From Phil1 sp964612925 (GTDB taxonomy: Bacteria > Bacillota > Clostridia > Christensenellales > CAG-138), in contig CAZTFU010000044.1 of the NCBI GenBank assembly GCA_964612925.1, positions 1-9,247 on the forward strand: DNA of 9,247 nt, written 5' to 3'. Shown in pieces: positions 1-6,766 of the stretch (the first letter of the stretch is position 1; each line of letters opens with the position of its first letter). Position numbers and translations under genes: made by a program. The notes below the pieces were generated by a model, which was not told the DNA's origin, ran no database searches, and saw nothing but the letters and a program-made list of their open reading frames with translations.

Positions 1-1457
1 ATTGGACTGGCGCGGGTACTGCACTATCCTCCAAACAGGAAGCCGAAAAGCTTGGCGAGCACAAGAACAACTACGGCTATGACAGTGCTTATAATGATGT
101 AGGCAGCGGTTCCTACAAAACATCCTCCACTCAGGGTGACAGCGCATCGTTTACCTTCACGGGCACGGGCTTCCAGCTGTATGCTAACAGCACAGCTAAC
201 AGCGGCTATGTGACCGTAAGCAATGAGAAGGATAACACTGTTGAGAAGATCTACCTGATCAACACCGTGCTGAGCGTGGGCACATCCGATGCTACAAAAA
301 ATCAGACAGGCAATACCTACTACAGCCTGCCTATAGTATCGGAAACGGATTTGGAGCATGGCACATACACCGTTAACGTGTACAATACCAAGGATAACAC
401 TATCATGATAGACGGTGTGCGCATACTTGGCACGATAAAGGACAGCAGCGTATTTGCGGCTGACCTTGAAGATAACCCGAACTTCTATGAACTGCGCGAT
501 TATGTACTGAAGGTCATCGGCGTGGATGATGTAACGGAGAGCACCTATGGCGAAGTACAACAAATGGCGGGTCAGGTCTATGATGCAATTAGCACTGCCG
601 AAGATAGCACTGTTGCAGTTATTCTGAATACCGAGGATGCGACGACTGGGTCAACCTTTACCACCCAACAGGCACAGGATCTGCTTGACAACGGCCCCAA
701 GAATGAGCTGTACCTCTACCCGGGTCAGACACTTGGGTTCAAGGTAAAGACCAAGCGCGTTATGCAACTTGGCCTGAAGGCACCCACGGGCAACGCAAGT
801 TATTCCATCAAGGTGAACGATGGCGAAGCGACAACCAAAACGCTGAGCACCTGCGTGGATATGTTCTATAAGATAGCGGATAAAGCGACAAATGAGACGG
901 AGTACACCGTTACCATAAGCGTTTCTGAAGGCGTGCTGTCCGTCACTCTGCTGAAAATCTGCGACGATCCCGATGCCGCATTTACCGCATTGACGCAGGA
1001 AGATATCGAGACTGCCTTGATGAACCTGTACGGCATCACCGAGGAAACTCCGACCGATCCTACCGATCCCACCGATCCCGAACCCGAGCCTGAGCCCGAA
1101 CCCGAACCCGAGCCCGAACCCGAGCCCGAGCCCGAACCCGATCCCGAGCCCGAGCCCGAGCCCGAACCCGAACCCGAACCCGAGCCCGAACCCGAGCCCG
1201 AGCCCGAACCCGAGCCCGAACCCGAGCCCGAAGAGCCCAAGACCAAGACCACCACGCTGACGATTACATATGTCAATCTGTTTGGCAGGAAGGTCGGCTC
1301 CGAAACGATGACGTTCGAGGTTCCCGTCGGCGAGAGCGTTACCGTCAGCGCGGCCTCCATCCGCAGTGCGGCTCCCGACCGTCGCGTTGCGATATGGCTG
1401 TTCCCCGTGACCGTCAATGCAGGCACGGCCGAGACCATAATCGTTCCCGTGATTTGA
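1..1457 (+). CDS. Large secreted/surface protein with beta-sandwich modules and Glu-Pro stalk (5' end outside window)
   Basis: The frame is open from the window edge (first full codon at 3) and shows 484 residues, so the start and any signal peptide lie upstream; a GTG at 210 is internal. Visible residues about 25-145 form a beta-rich module with an FTFTGTGFQLYA strand and ending HGTYTVNVYN...IMIDGVRI, a pattern I associate with carbohydrate-binding-like jelly-roll modules in large clostridial extracellular proteins. A linker (146-230) leads to a second beta-rich module (234-321) and a short helical stretch. Then come three Thr-Asp-Pro units (351-359), a (Glu/Asp)-Pro stalk (360-409) and a 75-residue C-terminal beta-rich segment (410-484). 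There is no LPxTG motif, no hydrophobic tail with basic end and no recognisable S-layer homology repeat. The role is probably extracellular adhesion or glycan binding, inferred only from architecture. A terminator follows 36 bp after the stop. Confidence 0.8.
   Translation, partial: WTGAGTALSSKQEAEKLGEHKNNYGYDSAYNDVGSGSYKTSSTQGDSASFTFTGTGFQLYANSTANSGYVTVSNEKDNTVEKIYLINTVLSVGTSDATKNQTGNTYYSLPIVSETDLEHGTYTVNVYNTKDNTIMIDGVRILGTIKDSSVFAADLEDNPNFYELRDYVLKVIGVDDVTESTYGEVQQMAGQVYDAISTAEDSTVAVILNTEDATTGSTFTTQQAQDLLDNGPKNELYLYPGQTLGFKVKTKRVMQLGLKAPTGNASYSIKVNDGEATTKTLSTCVDMFYKIADKATNETEYTVTISVSEGVLSVTLLKICDDPDAAFTALTQEDIETALMNLYGITEETPTDPTDPTDPEPEPEPEPEPEPEPEPEPEPDPEPEPEPEPEPEPEPEPEPEPEPEPEPEPEEPKTKTTTLTITYVNLFGRKVGSETMTFEVPVGESVTVSAASIRSAAPDRRVAIWLFPVTVNAGTAETIIVPVI
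1053..1229 (+). repeat. Thr-Asp-Pro and Glu-Pro coding tandem repeat
   Basis: Three 9-bp units (ACC GAT CCY, 1053-1079) are followed by 25 six-base units (1080-1229): ten Glu-Pro, one Asp-Pro at 1140-1145, then fourteen Glu-Pro. Pro is CCC in all but one unit, while Glu alternates irregularly between GAA and GAG. The encoded stalk would be extended, rigid and highly acidic, typical of spacers that hold surface domains away from the cell wall. The near-perfect hexamer is prone to slippage, so copy number may vary between strains or be misassembled. Confidence 0.95.
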
Positions 1458-1493
1458 TTTTCAGCATAAACGGGAAAACTTGATAAACAAAAT

Positions 1494-1533
1494 AACGGGT
1501 ATTCGGTTAAAACCGAGTACCCGTTGCTTTTTT
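1494..1533. terminator. Bidirectional intrinsic terminator between surface protein and nitroreductase
   Basis: A 13-bp stem (AACGGGTATTCGG with CCGAGTACCCGTT) closes a TTAAAA loop. On the + strand the single irregular pair is a U-G wobble, and the hairpin is followed by GC and six T, which suits termination of the surface-protein transcript. Read on the - strand the same pair becomes a C/A mismatch, with ATTTTGTTT after the stem, so it may also end the nitroreductase transcript less efficiently. Confidence 0.9.
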
Positions 1534-1565
1534 GTATTTATCCGCGCATTATGCCGCGCACAGCA

Positions 1566-2072
1566 TCAGATAAAATGCACGTATTCTTCCGAGTATTGGT
1601 CACGCGGGGCGGGGGATTCCGCACCGTGGCCGATGAATATTATGTTCAGCGGTACTTCATTGTCGCTCAAATTGAGGGCGGTTCTTACCCTTTCTTCGAT
1701 TTCCTTGTTGGGGTGAACGCCGCACCATACCGAGCCCAAGCCCATGTCAACGGCCGCAAGCAGTATGTTTTCAGTGGCCGCACTGCAATCCTGCACCCAA
1801 AATGCGGAGGGAATGCCCTTCATTGCGCGTGAAAGGTTGCCGCAAACGACTATCGCAAGCGGCGCATTCATGTTTGTGTAGGGCGTAACGTGCCTGAGCC
1901 GTTCAAGTGCGGCACCGTCCGTTACCGCATAGAATTCCCACGGCATACAGTTGCATGCGCTTGGGCCCGACATTGCCGCATGAAGCAGCTTGTCTATCAT
2001 GTCGCGAGACACGGGCTCTTCAGTGTACCGTCTTACGCTTCTTCTTTTGAGTAACGCTTCCTGTAATTCCAT
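1566..2072 (-). CDS. Nitroreductase family FMN-dependent oxidoreductase
   Basis: This 168-residue protein is a compact member of the nitroreductase family: flavin-dependent, cytoplasmic, usually dimeric, with NAD(P)H as donor. The FMN-phosphate motif is KRRSVRRY at residues 9-16. The second flavin-contact segment PSACNCMPWEF (37-47) matches the family pattern PSxxNxQPW, with Met in place of the usual Gln. The late motif GLGSVWCG (111-118) is also typical. The physiological substrate cannot be told from sequence; members reduce quinones, enones or nitroaromatics. The start is fixed by an AAGGAG site at 2080-2085, 7 bases before the ATG. Only 14 bp separate it from birA upstream, and its ribosome binding site lies immediately beyond the birA stop, so it is the second gene of that operon. 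Confidence 0.9.
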   Translation of the reverse strand: MELQEALLKRRSVRRYTEEPVSRDMIDKLLHAAMSGPSACNCMPWEFYAVTDGAALERLRHVTPYTNMNAPLAIVVCGNLSRAMKGIPSAFWVQDCSAATENILLAAVDMGLGSVWCGVHPNKEIEERVRTALNLSDNEVPLNIIFIGHGAESPAPRDQYSEEYVHFI

Positions 2073-2086
2073 AATATATCTCCTTT

Positions 2087-2860
2087 TTACAATAGTTTTA
2101 TGCTTATTTCGCCCGTGGCTATGGCTTCGCTTGTACCGTCATCATAGCGCACGATAAGGCGGCATTCGTCATCTATGCCAATCGCCGCGGCCTCCCTTGC
2201 GTTGCCGCCGCTCAGTATGGCTATGCGCCTGCCCACGGCAAGGTTGCGCCGCCGATATTCTTCAAGAAATCCTCTATTTTCAAGAGCGGCGTATTCCAAG
2301 AAAAGCTCCTCTATAAATGCGGATGCAAGCTCATCGCACTTCTTTTGCGCATTGCATCGGTCAAACAGTGCGCCCGCAATGCCCTCTATTTCCTTTGGAA
2401 AACCGCCTTCGGGCGCACAAACATTCACTCCCGCGCCGACAACAACATATTCACTTACGGCGTTAGTGTCAAATTTGCTTTCGCAAAGTATGCCGCACAC
2501 TTTTTTGTTTTCGACAAATATGTCGTTTACCCATTTTATCTGTGCGCTGACGGGGGCAATTCGCTCGATTGCACGCGCCATGGCAACGGCGGTCATTGCG
2601 GTTACATTGACCGCGTTTTCGGCTCTAAGCCTTGGCCTGAGGAGCACGCTTATATAAAGCCCTGTCGCATCGGGCGAAAAAAAACTGCGCCCAAGCCTTC
2701 CGCGCCCCGCACTTTGGCGGCGGGCTATTATCACCGTGCCCTCGTCCGCACCCGAAAGCGCCAAATGCTTTAAGTAGGTATTCGTTGAATCAAGCTCATC
2801 AAATACCGTTATGTTTACTTTGCTTGGCATGCTTTTGGGGCGTACAGTTTCTTTTTGCAT
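2087..2860 (-). CDS. birA: Biotin--[acetyl-CoA-carboxylase] ligase, class I (no repressor domain)
   Basis: Biotin-protein ligase makes biotinyl-AMP and transfers biotin to the lysine of biotin carboxyl carrier proteins. Numbering from the preferred start (257 residues), the catalytic domain shows DSTN (24-27), the adenylate loop RQSAGRGRLGR (48-58), KWVND (109-113, usual form KWPND), the K-V-C-G-I-L segment holding the expected biotin-binding lysine (about 120) and GAGVNV (142-147). The small C-terminal domain ends in GEISIKLL. There is no N-terminal winged-helix domain, so unlike the E. coli protein it should not act as a DNA-binding biotin repressor. Two in-frame ATGs lie six bases apart (2866 and 2860). 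The GGAG core is 2 bases from the first and 8 from the second, so the second is chosen. First gene of an operon with the nitroreductase. Confidence 0.93.
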   Translation of the reverse strand: MQKETVRPKSMPSKVNITVFDELDSTNTYLKHLALSGADEGTVIIARRQSAGRGRLGRSFFSPDATGLYISVLLRPRLRAENAVNVTAMTAVAMARAIERIAPVSAQIKWVNDIFVENKKVCGILCESKFDTNAVSEYVVVGAGVNVCAPEGGFPKEIEGIAGALFDRCNAQKKCDELASAFIEELFLEYAALENRGFLEEYRRRNLAVGRRIAILSGGNAREAAAIGIDDECRLIVRYDDGTSEAIATGEISIKLL

Positions 2861-2868
2861 AGGCATGG

Positions 2869-2874
2869 CTCCTT
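2869..2874 (-). promoter_or_regulatory. Ribosome binding site deciding the birA start
   Basis: AAGGAG on the - strand. The ATG at 2866 is only 2 bases downstream, while the ATG at 2860 has a normal 8-base spacing, so initiation at 2860 is favoured. Confidence 0.7.
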
Positions 2875-2894
2875 CACAGTGCTTCTATATAAGT

Positions 2895-2923
2895 ATTATA
2901 GCGCATTTTCGGCATTGATAAAA
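2895..2923 (-). promoter_or_regulatory. Candidate promoter of the birA-nitroreductase operon
   Basis: A perfect -10 TATAAT (2895-2900, - strand) is preceded after 17 bases by a weak -35 TTTTAT (2918-2923). Transcription would start near 2888, giving a leader of under 30 bases before birA. The -10 is convincing; the -35 is poor. Confidence 0.55.
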
Positions 2924-2943
2924 GTATACACGTTCTTAAAGTA

Positions 2944-2949
2944 TATAAT
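2944..2949 (+). promoter_or_regulatory. Candidate -10 element for the Myb-like gene
   Basis: A consensus TATAAT lies on the + strand upstream of the Myb-like gene. No good -35 sits 16-18 bases upstream; the nearest TTGATA (2915-2920) is 23 bases away, too far for a standard promoter. If used, it would give a leader of about 120 bases. This makes the 2870-3078 region a divergent promoter region shared with birA. Confidence 0.35.
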
Positions 2950-3078
2950 CGCAATATGCGGCAATAATAATAGCATCAGTCGATAAGGGGCGGCACGGCT
3001 GAATGCATTGAGACTTACATAGCGGTCATGCCGCACCCGAATGGGCAAATTTATCCACAAGGGGGAATTAAAGCAAAT

Positions 3079-3642
3079 ATGGAAAGCTGCAAGGCGGAAA
3101 ATCCGACAAGAGGTTGGACGGATAGGGAAGATAAGCTGCTCTTTTGTGCGGCGGAAAGTGCATATAACGAGGGCCGCGCATTAAGGAGCGCGTTTGAAGC
3201 CGTGGCCGCGCAAACGGGCAGAAAGCCCAACAGCGTGCGTAATTATTACTATGAGCGCGTGAAGAGCGGCAACTCACAGGGCATACCGTGCCGCTGTGCG
3301 GCATTTGTACCCTTTACGAAGGATGAGGTGCATGAGCTGGTTCGCACGGTGCTTATACAGCGGGCAAAGGGCGTAAGCGTGCGGGCGTGTACGCTCAACA
3401 TGGGTAACGGAGATACGCGCGCAATGCTGCGTTATCAAAATAAATATCGTTCGGTTGTAAAAAGTGATCCTGCGCTTGTCAAAAGCATTATGGCAGAGCT
3501 TGAGAATGAAGGCATTGCCGCATTTGACCCGTATGAACGGCGAGCATCTGCACGCACGGGGCGGCTTTCCCGTGAGGAGGCACTCTCCTTTTTTACTGCG
3601 CTTGAGGAGCTTGCATCGTCATACAGGCAGATGCTGCAATAA
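3079..3642 (+). CDS. Uncharacterised Myb/SANT-like HTH protein with duplicated domain
   Basis: I do not recognise a named gene; proteins of this pattern are, as I recall, conserved but uncharacterised in Clostridia, and the first half resembles Myb-type domains seen in some sporulation regulators. Numbering from the ATG at 3079 (187 residues), the first unit (14-63) starts WTDRED and ends GRKPNSVRNYYYERVKS, a probable helix-turn-helix. The second unit (80-129) starts FTKDE and ends MLRYQNKYRSVVKS. A helical, possibly coiled-coil tail (about 163-187) finishes the protein. No signal peptide or membrane segment is seen, so it is probably a cytoplasmic DNA-binding protein. An upstream in-frame ATG at 3028 would add 17 residues but has no ribosome binding site; 3079 has a purine-rich AAGGGGGA about 12 bases upstream, which is long spacing. 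The start is therefore uncertain, and regulatory targets are unknown. Confidence 0.75.
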   Translation: MESCKAENPTRGWTDREDKLLFCAAESAYNEGRALRSAFEAVAAQTGRKPNSVRNYYYERVKSGNSQGIPCRCAAFVPFTKDEVHELVRTVLIQRAKGVSVRACTLNMGNGDTRAMLRYQNKYRSVVKSDPALVKSIMAELENEGIAAFDPYERRASARTGRLSREEALSFFTALEELASSYRQMLQ

Positions 3643-3662
3643 CCAAAATACGGGCTCATTTC

Positions 3663-3706
3663 AAAAAAGGACTGCTCCCGCTTTATGGCAATGGGGAGCA
3701 GTCTTT
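3663..3706. terminator. Bidirectional intrinsic terminator between Myb-like gene and GH20 gene
   Basis: Arms GACTGCTCCC (3670-3679) and GGGAGCAGTC (3694-3703) form a perfect 10-bp stem around a 14-base loop. On the - strand it is followed by six T after a CC, which makes it a strong terminator for the GH20 gene ending at 3723. On the + strand only TTT follows, a weaker terminator for the Myb-like gene ending at 3642. Confidence 0.88.
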
Positions 3707-3722
3707 ATGTATTATCAGAAAA

Positions 3723-5336
3723 TCAAATATTGTTCACCGTTGCAAGCATACGCCAGTTTGTCACTTGCGGAGAATCGGCGCGGTCGCTTCCGTCGAAAAA
3801 GTCAAGCTGAGTCTCCTCAAGCTCCTCTATTTTTTCGATTTTGCCTGCGCAGTATGCTTCAAGCCGCATGCGGCAGGTTTTTACCCTTTGCATAAGCCCG
3901 CCGAGCCGTATATCCTGCACATCGAATCCGTTTGGCTTGTTGTCGTGCATCCACTGCTCATAATATGCCGCATGGAAGCGTTCAAGTCGCCCGAGCAGCT
4001 CGTCAAAATCGCAAAGGAGTGCATTGAGTGCGGTTTTGTCATTTGCTTTATAAGCATCATGTACCTTTATGCCAAGTTCCGCCTTTGTTTCTATAACGCG
4101 GCACAGCGCACCGAGCGATTTGAAAAGGTAGCCCCATTCGTTCACGCCGCTGAGCGCTTCAAGCCTTTGTGCGCATATGCCGAATTTTGCACCGTCACCG
4201 CTTTTAACGGTTTTGTCCATAAGGCCCATAAAGGGATCGTTGTAGAGCATGAACTTATCGGGATTACAGCACTTGTCCGTGCGTGCGCCGAGCGTGCCGA
4301 TAAGGTCAAGCTGCATAAAATCGTCAAAGGCAATGCCGAACCTTTCTTCAAATAAACGCTTTATTTTTGCCTCGTCCGTGTTGCCTATAGCATATTGCGA
4401 TGCATAGAACAGCGCGGGCAGCAGTGCAAACGGGGAACACTCTCCGCCGTAATCGCCCCACATGGTAAAGAAAGCATCTTTAACGCCGTTTTCTTTACAG
4501 CTTGGCACTGCGGCGCGTATCGTGGACATGCTGAAGCCGTTATGCGGTGCAAAGCCTGCCCATCTCCAAAGGCCGCCCGCAAACCAAGTGCTATTGGCAA
4601 GGCGTTTATGCGCTGCTACCATGCCGTCATAATGTGCTCTGTCGGTAGAATAATAGTCCCAGTATACAAGATCAACGTTTTTGGGTATGCTTTCGCGCAC
4701 ATCTTCACGAAAATCGGCCGTTTTATCATAATAGCTTCCGCCTGCGGCAAGCTTAAAGAACATATCTGACCACATAAGAAAACGGAAACCGTATTTTTCG
4801 CCTATACTACACACGCGCTTGAGATGCTCAAGCAACACGGAAAAATGGTCGCTGTCACCATGCTTGTCATAATAGCGTCCGCGGGCAAACATCTCGGCTT
4901 CATCCATGCCTATATGTACCGTGCGGCAGGAAAACGAATCCGCTATGGCGGCAAACATGCTGTCTATCAGCGCGTAAACTTTTTCATCACCTGCAAGCAG
5001 TATGTCATCCGTGTCAAAAAGCTCACCGTATTTTGGCCACCGCTTTATTGCAAGCAAATGTGCAAGCGTTTGTATGCAGGGCATAAGCGTCACGCCATGC
5101 CGCTTTGCATAGGAATCTATCTCCTTAAGCTCACCGGCCGAGTACCTGCCGCGCATATAGCCAAAGTATGGTTCGCCTTCAATCTCATACAGATCTTCCG
5201 TATAAAGCATAAGCATGTTGTAGCCGATGCTTGAGGTTATATCTATCCAACGCTTTATGCTGTCAATGTTTAGCACGGCGTTCCTTGAACAGTCTACCAT
5301 TGTGCCGAGTGTGCGGAATCCGTTATTCGTTTGCAT
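3723..5336 (-). CDS. Intracellular GH20 beta-N-acetylhexosaminidase
   Basis: Family 20 glycoside hydrolases remove terminal GlcNAc or GalNAc by substrate-assisted catalysis. Numbering from the chosen ATG (537 residues), the catalytic Asp-Glu pair is D145-E146 in HIGMDEAE (141-148); the first residue polarises the substrate acetamido group and the second is the acid/base. Trp/Tyr-rich loops expected to line the -1 pocket are MWSDMFF (188-194), VYWDYYSTD (224-232), GGLWRWAGF (254-262) and MWGDYGGE (292-299). The TIM barrel starts almost at the N terminus, without the usual GH20b domain, and is followed by a helical C-terminal region (about 320-537), like the streptococcal GcnA/GH20C type. There is no signal peptide, so it probably trims imported oligosaccharides such as mucin or N-glycan fragments. 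The reading frame extends to 5426, but an AAGGAG 9 bases before 5336 fixes the start. No transporter gene is adjacent. Confidence 0.88.
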   Translation of the reverse strand: MQTNNGFRTLGTMVDCSRNAVLNIDSIKRWIDITSSIGYNMLMLYTEDLYEIEGEPYFGYMRGRYSAGELKEIDSYAKRHGVTLMPCIQTLAHLLAIKRWPKYGELFDTDDILLAGDEKVYALIDSMFAAIADSFSCRTVHIGMDEAEMFARGRYYDKHGDSDHFSVLLEHLKRVCSIGEKYGFRFLMWSDMFFKLAAGGSYYDKTADFREDVRESIPKNVDLVYWDYYSTDRAHYDGMVAAHKRLANSTWFAGGLWRWAGFAPHNGFSMSTIRAAVPSCKENGVKDAFFTMWGDYGGECSPFALLPALFYASQYAIGNTDEAKIKRLFEERFGIAFDDFMQLDLIGTLGARTDKCCNPDKFMLYNDPFMGLMDKTVKSGDGAKFGICAQRLEALSGVNEWGYLFKSLGALCRVIETKAELGIKVHDAYKANDKTALNALLCDFDELLGRLERFHAAYYEQWMHDNKPNGFDVQDIRLGGLMQRVKTCRMRLEAYCAGKIEKIEELEETQLDFFDGSDRADSPQVTNWRMLATVNNI

Positions 5337-5345
5337 GGTGCTTAT

Positions 5346-5351
5346 CTCCTT
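5346..5351 (-). promoter_or_regulatory. Ribosome binding site deciding the GH20 start
   Basis: AAGGAG on the - strand, 9 bases before the ATG at 5336. The upstream in-frame ATG at 5426 lies above the predicted promoter, so it cannot be the start of this transcript. Confidence 0.85.
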
Positions 5352-5365
5352 TTGAATGGGGTTTG

Positions 5366-5379
5366 GACATGTATATGTC
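5366..5379. promoter_or_regulatory. Possible operator in the GH20 leader
   Basis: The inverted repeat GACAT-GTAT-ATGTC lies 14 bases downstream of the GH20 -10 element, at about +7 to +20 of the predicted transcript. That is a usual place for a repressor site. The arms are only 5 bp, so chance is a real alternative. Confidence 0.3.
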
Positions 5380-5392
5380 ATGTTACGGATTG

Positions 5393-5422
5393 ATTCTATC
5401 ATGCCGCATTTGCCCCCGTCAA
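5393..5422 (-). promoter_or_regulatory. Promoter of the GH20 gene
   Basis: On the - strand a -35 TTGACG (5417-5422) and a -10 TAGAAT (5393-5398) are separated by 18 bases. Each differs from the sigma-A consensus at one position. Transcription would start near 5386, about 50 bases before the GH20 ATG. Confidence 0.65.
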
Positions 5423-5505
5423 ACATTTTTGGCCGTTCCCTTATTTACGGTATGGAAAAACCCATCGGCATATTGTATCATATGCAGTGGACATATATTG
5501 CCTAT

Positions 5506-5513
5506 AAAGGAGG
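5506..5513 (+). promoter_or_regulatory. Ribosome binding site deciding the fprA start
   Basis: AAAGGAGG, a perfect anti-16S match, lies 7 bases before the ATG at 5521. The in-frame ATG at 5356 would add 55 residues unlike any flavodiiron N terminus and is rejected. Confidence 0.92.
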
Positions 5514-5520
5514 AATTTTA

Positions 5521-6681
5521 ATGATATCCGCTGTTACGAAAGATATTCTGTATGTGGGCGTTAACGATCACGATGTTGATCTTTTTGAGGGACAGTACAT
5601 CGTGCCAAACGGCATGGCGTACAATTCCTATGTTATACTTGATGAAAAAATCGCCGTTATGGACACGGTGGATGCTCGCTTTGGCGAAGAATGGCTGAAT
5701 AACGTTCGCGCGGCACTTTGCGGCAGACAGCCCGATTACCTTGTGGTTCAGCATATGGAACCTGACCATTCGGCAAACGTGGCCGAGTTTATAAAGGTCT
5801 ATCCCAATGCCAAGATAGTGGGCAACGCAAAGACGTTCTCCATGATAGGTGATTTTTTTGATATGGAGGTTGATGCTGAACACAAGGTAGTGGTTGCAAA
5901 CGGCGACAGTCTCAGCCTTGGTGAGCATGAGCTGACGTTTGTATTCGCTCCCATGGTGCATTGGCCCGAGGTTATGGTTACTTATGATTCAAAGGATAAG
6001 GTACTGTTCTCCGCGGACGGCTTTGGCAAGTTCGGTGCACTTGATGTTGATGAGGAATGGGACTGTGAAGCACGGCGGTATTATATCGGCATAGTCGGCA
6101 AATACGGCGCACAGGTGCAGGCACTGCTCAAAAAGGCCGCAACACTTGACATTTCGATAATCTGTCCGCTGCACGGACCCGTACTCAGTGAAAACCTTGT
6201 GCACTACATTTCGCTTTACGATACATGGTCAAGCTATCGCGCGGAGGATGACGGGATACTTATAGCATACACCTCCGTTTACGGTCACACAAGAGCCGCG
6301 GCAGAGCTGCTTTGTGCAAAGCTTGAGGAGCGCACGGACAAAAAGGTAGTATTGTGTGACCTTGCGCGGTGCGACATGGCGGAGGCGGTGGAGGATGCAT
6401 TCCGTTACAGTCACCTTGTTTTGGCAACCACCACATACAATGGTGACATATTCCCCTTTATGCGCACATTCATAGAGCACCTGACGGAGCGCAATTATCA
6501 AAACCGCACGGTCGGATTTATAGAAAACGGCGCATGGGCCCCCATGGCGGCAAAGGTAATGCGTGCAATGCTTGAAAAGAGCAAGAATATTACCTATATT
6601 GATACTACAGTTACCATAAAGTCCGCCATGAAGCAGGAAACCATTGCTCAGCTTGACAAAATGGCCGAGGAGCTTTGCTAA
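5521..6681 (+). CDS. fprA: Flavodiiron protein, class A (oxygen/NO reductase)
   Basis: Flavodiiron proteins reduce O2 to water or NO to N2O in the cytoplasm of anaerobes, usually taking electrons from rubredoxin. The 386-residue length fits class A (beta-lactamase-like diiron domain plus flavodoxin, no extra domain). All metal ligands are present: H78-x-E80-x-D82-H83 in QHMEPDH, H147 in MVHWPE, D166 in FSADGFG and H218 in CPLHGP, with family-like spacing. The flavodoxin domain starts near 244 (ILIAYTSVYGHT), where residues 251-257 form the FMN-phosphate loop; TTTYNGD (303-309) and ENGAWAP (335-341) complete the flavin pocket. The gene stands alone and diverges from the GH20 gene. No rubredoxin or rubrerythrin gene lies beside it, so its electron donor must be encoded elsewhere. 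O2 versus NO preference cannot be read from sequence. Confidence 0.95.
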   Translation: MISAVTKDILYVGVNDHDVDLFEGQYIVPNGMAYNSYVILDEKIAVMDTVDARFGEEWLNNVRAALCGRQPDYLVVQHMEPDHSANVAEFIKVYPNAKIVGNAKTFSMIGDFFDMEVDAEHKVVVANGDSLSLGEHELTFVFAPMVHWPEVMVTYDSKDKVLFSADGFGKFGALDVDEEWDCEARRYYIGIVGKYGAQVQALLKKAATLDISIICPLHGPVLSENLVHYISLYDTWSSYRAEDDGILIAYTSVYGHTRAAAELLCAKLEERTDKKVVLCDLARCDMAEAVEDAFRYSHLVLATTTYNGDIFPFMRTFIEHLTERNYQNRTVGFIENGAWAPMAAKVMRAMLEKSKNITYIDTTVTIKSAMKQETIAQLDKMAEELC

Positions 6682-6725
6682 AGCGGCTCAAGCTTAGATT
6701 TACTCAAGCATAAACGGCATAAACC

Positions 6726-6750
6726 AAGCCCCGACAAAATGTCGGGGCTT
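6726..6750. terminator. Hairpin terminator shared by fprA and the C26 gene
   Basis: A perfect 11-bp GC-rich stem (AAGCCCCGACA / TGTCGGGGCTT) closes an AAA loop between convergent genes ending at 6681 and 6767. The T tract is short on both strands (TT then TAG on +; TTGGTTT on -), so termination would rely mostly on the strong stem. Confidence 0.8.
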
Positions 6751-6766
6751 TAGCTTAGCTACTCTT

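Noticed and set aside
866..1438. 190-codon open frame on the - strand encoding a long Gly-Ser repeat
   Set aside because: It is the mirror of the Glu-Pro hexamer repeat on the + strand. The flanks match no family, and the + frame has module structure and a terminator.
3051..3059. DnaA box as evidence of a replication origin
   Set aside because: Only one consensus box is present, with no cluster, no AT-rich unwinding tract and no dnaA, dnaN or other origin genes nearby.
5356..5520. Upstream extension of fprA to an ATG at 5356
   Set aside because: The extra 55 residues do not resemble flavodiiron N termini and overlap the GH20 promoter, and the ATG at 5521 has a perfect ribosome binding site.
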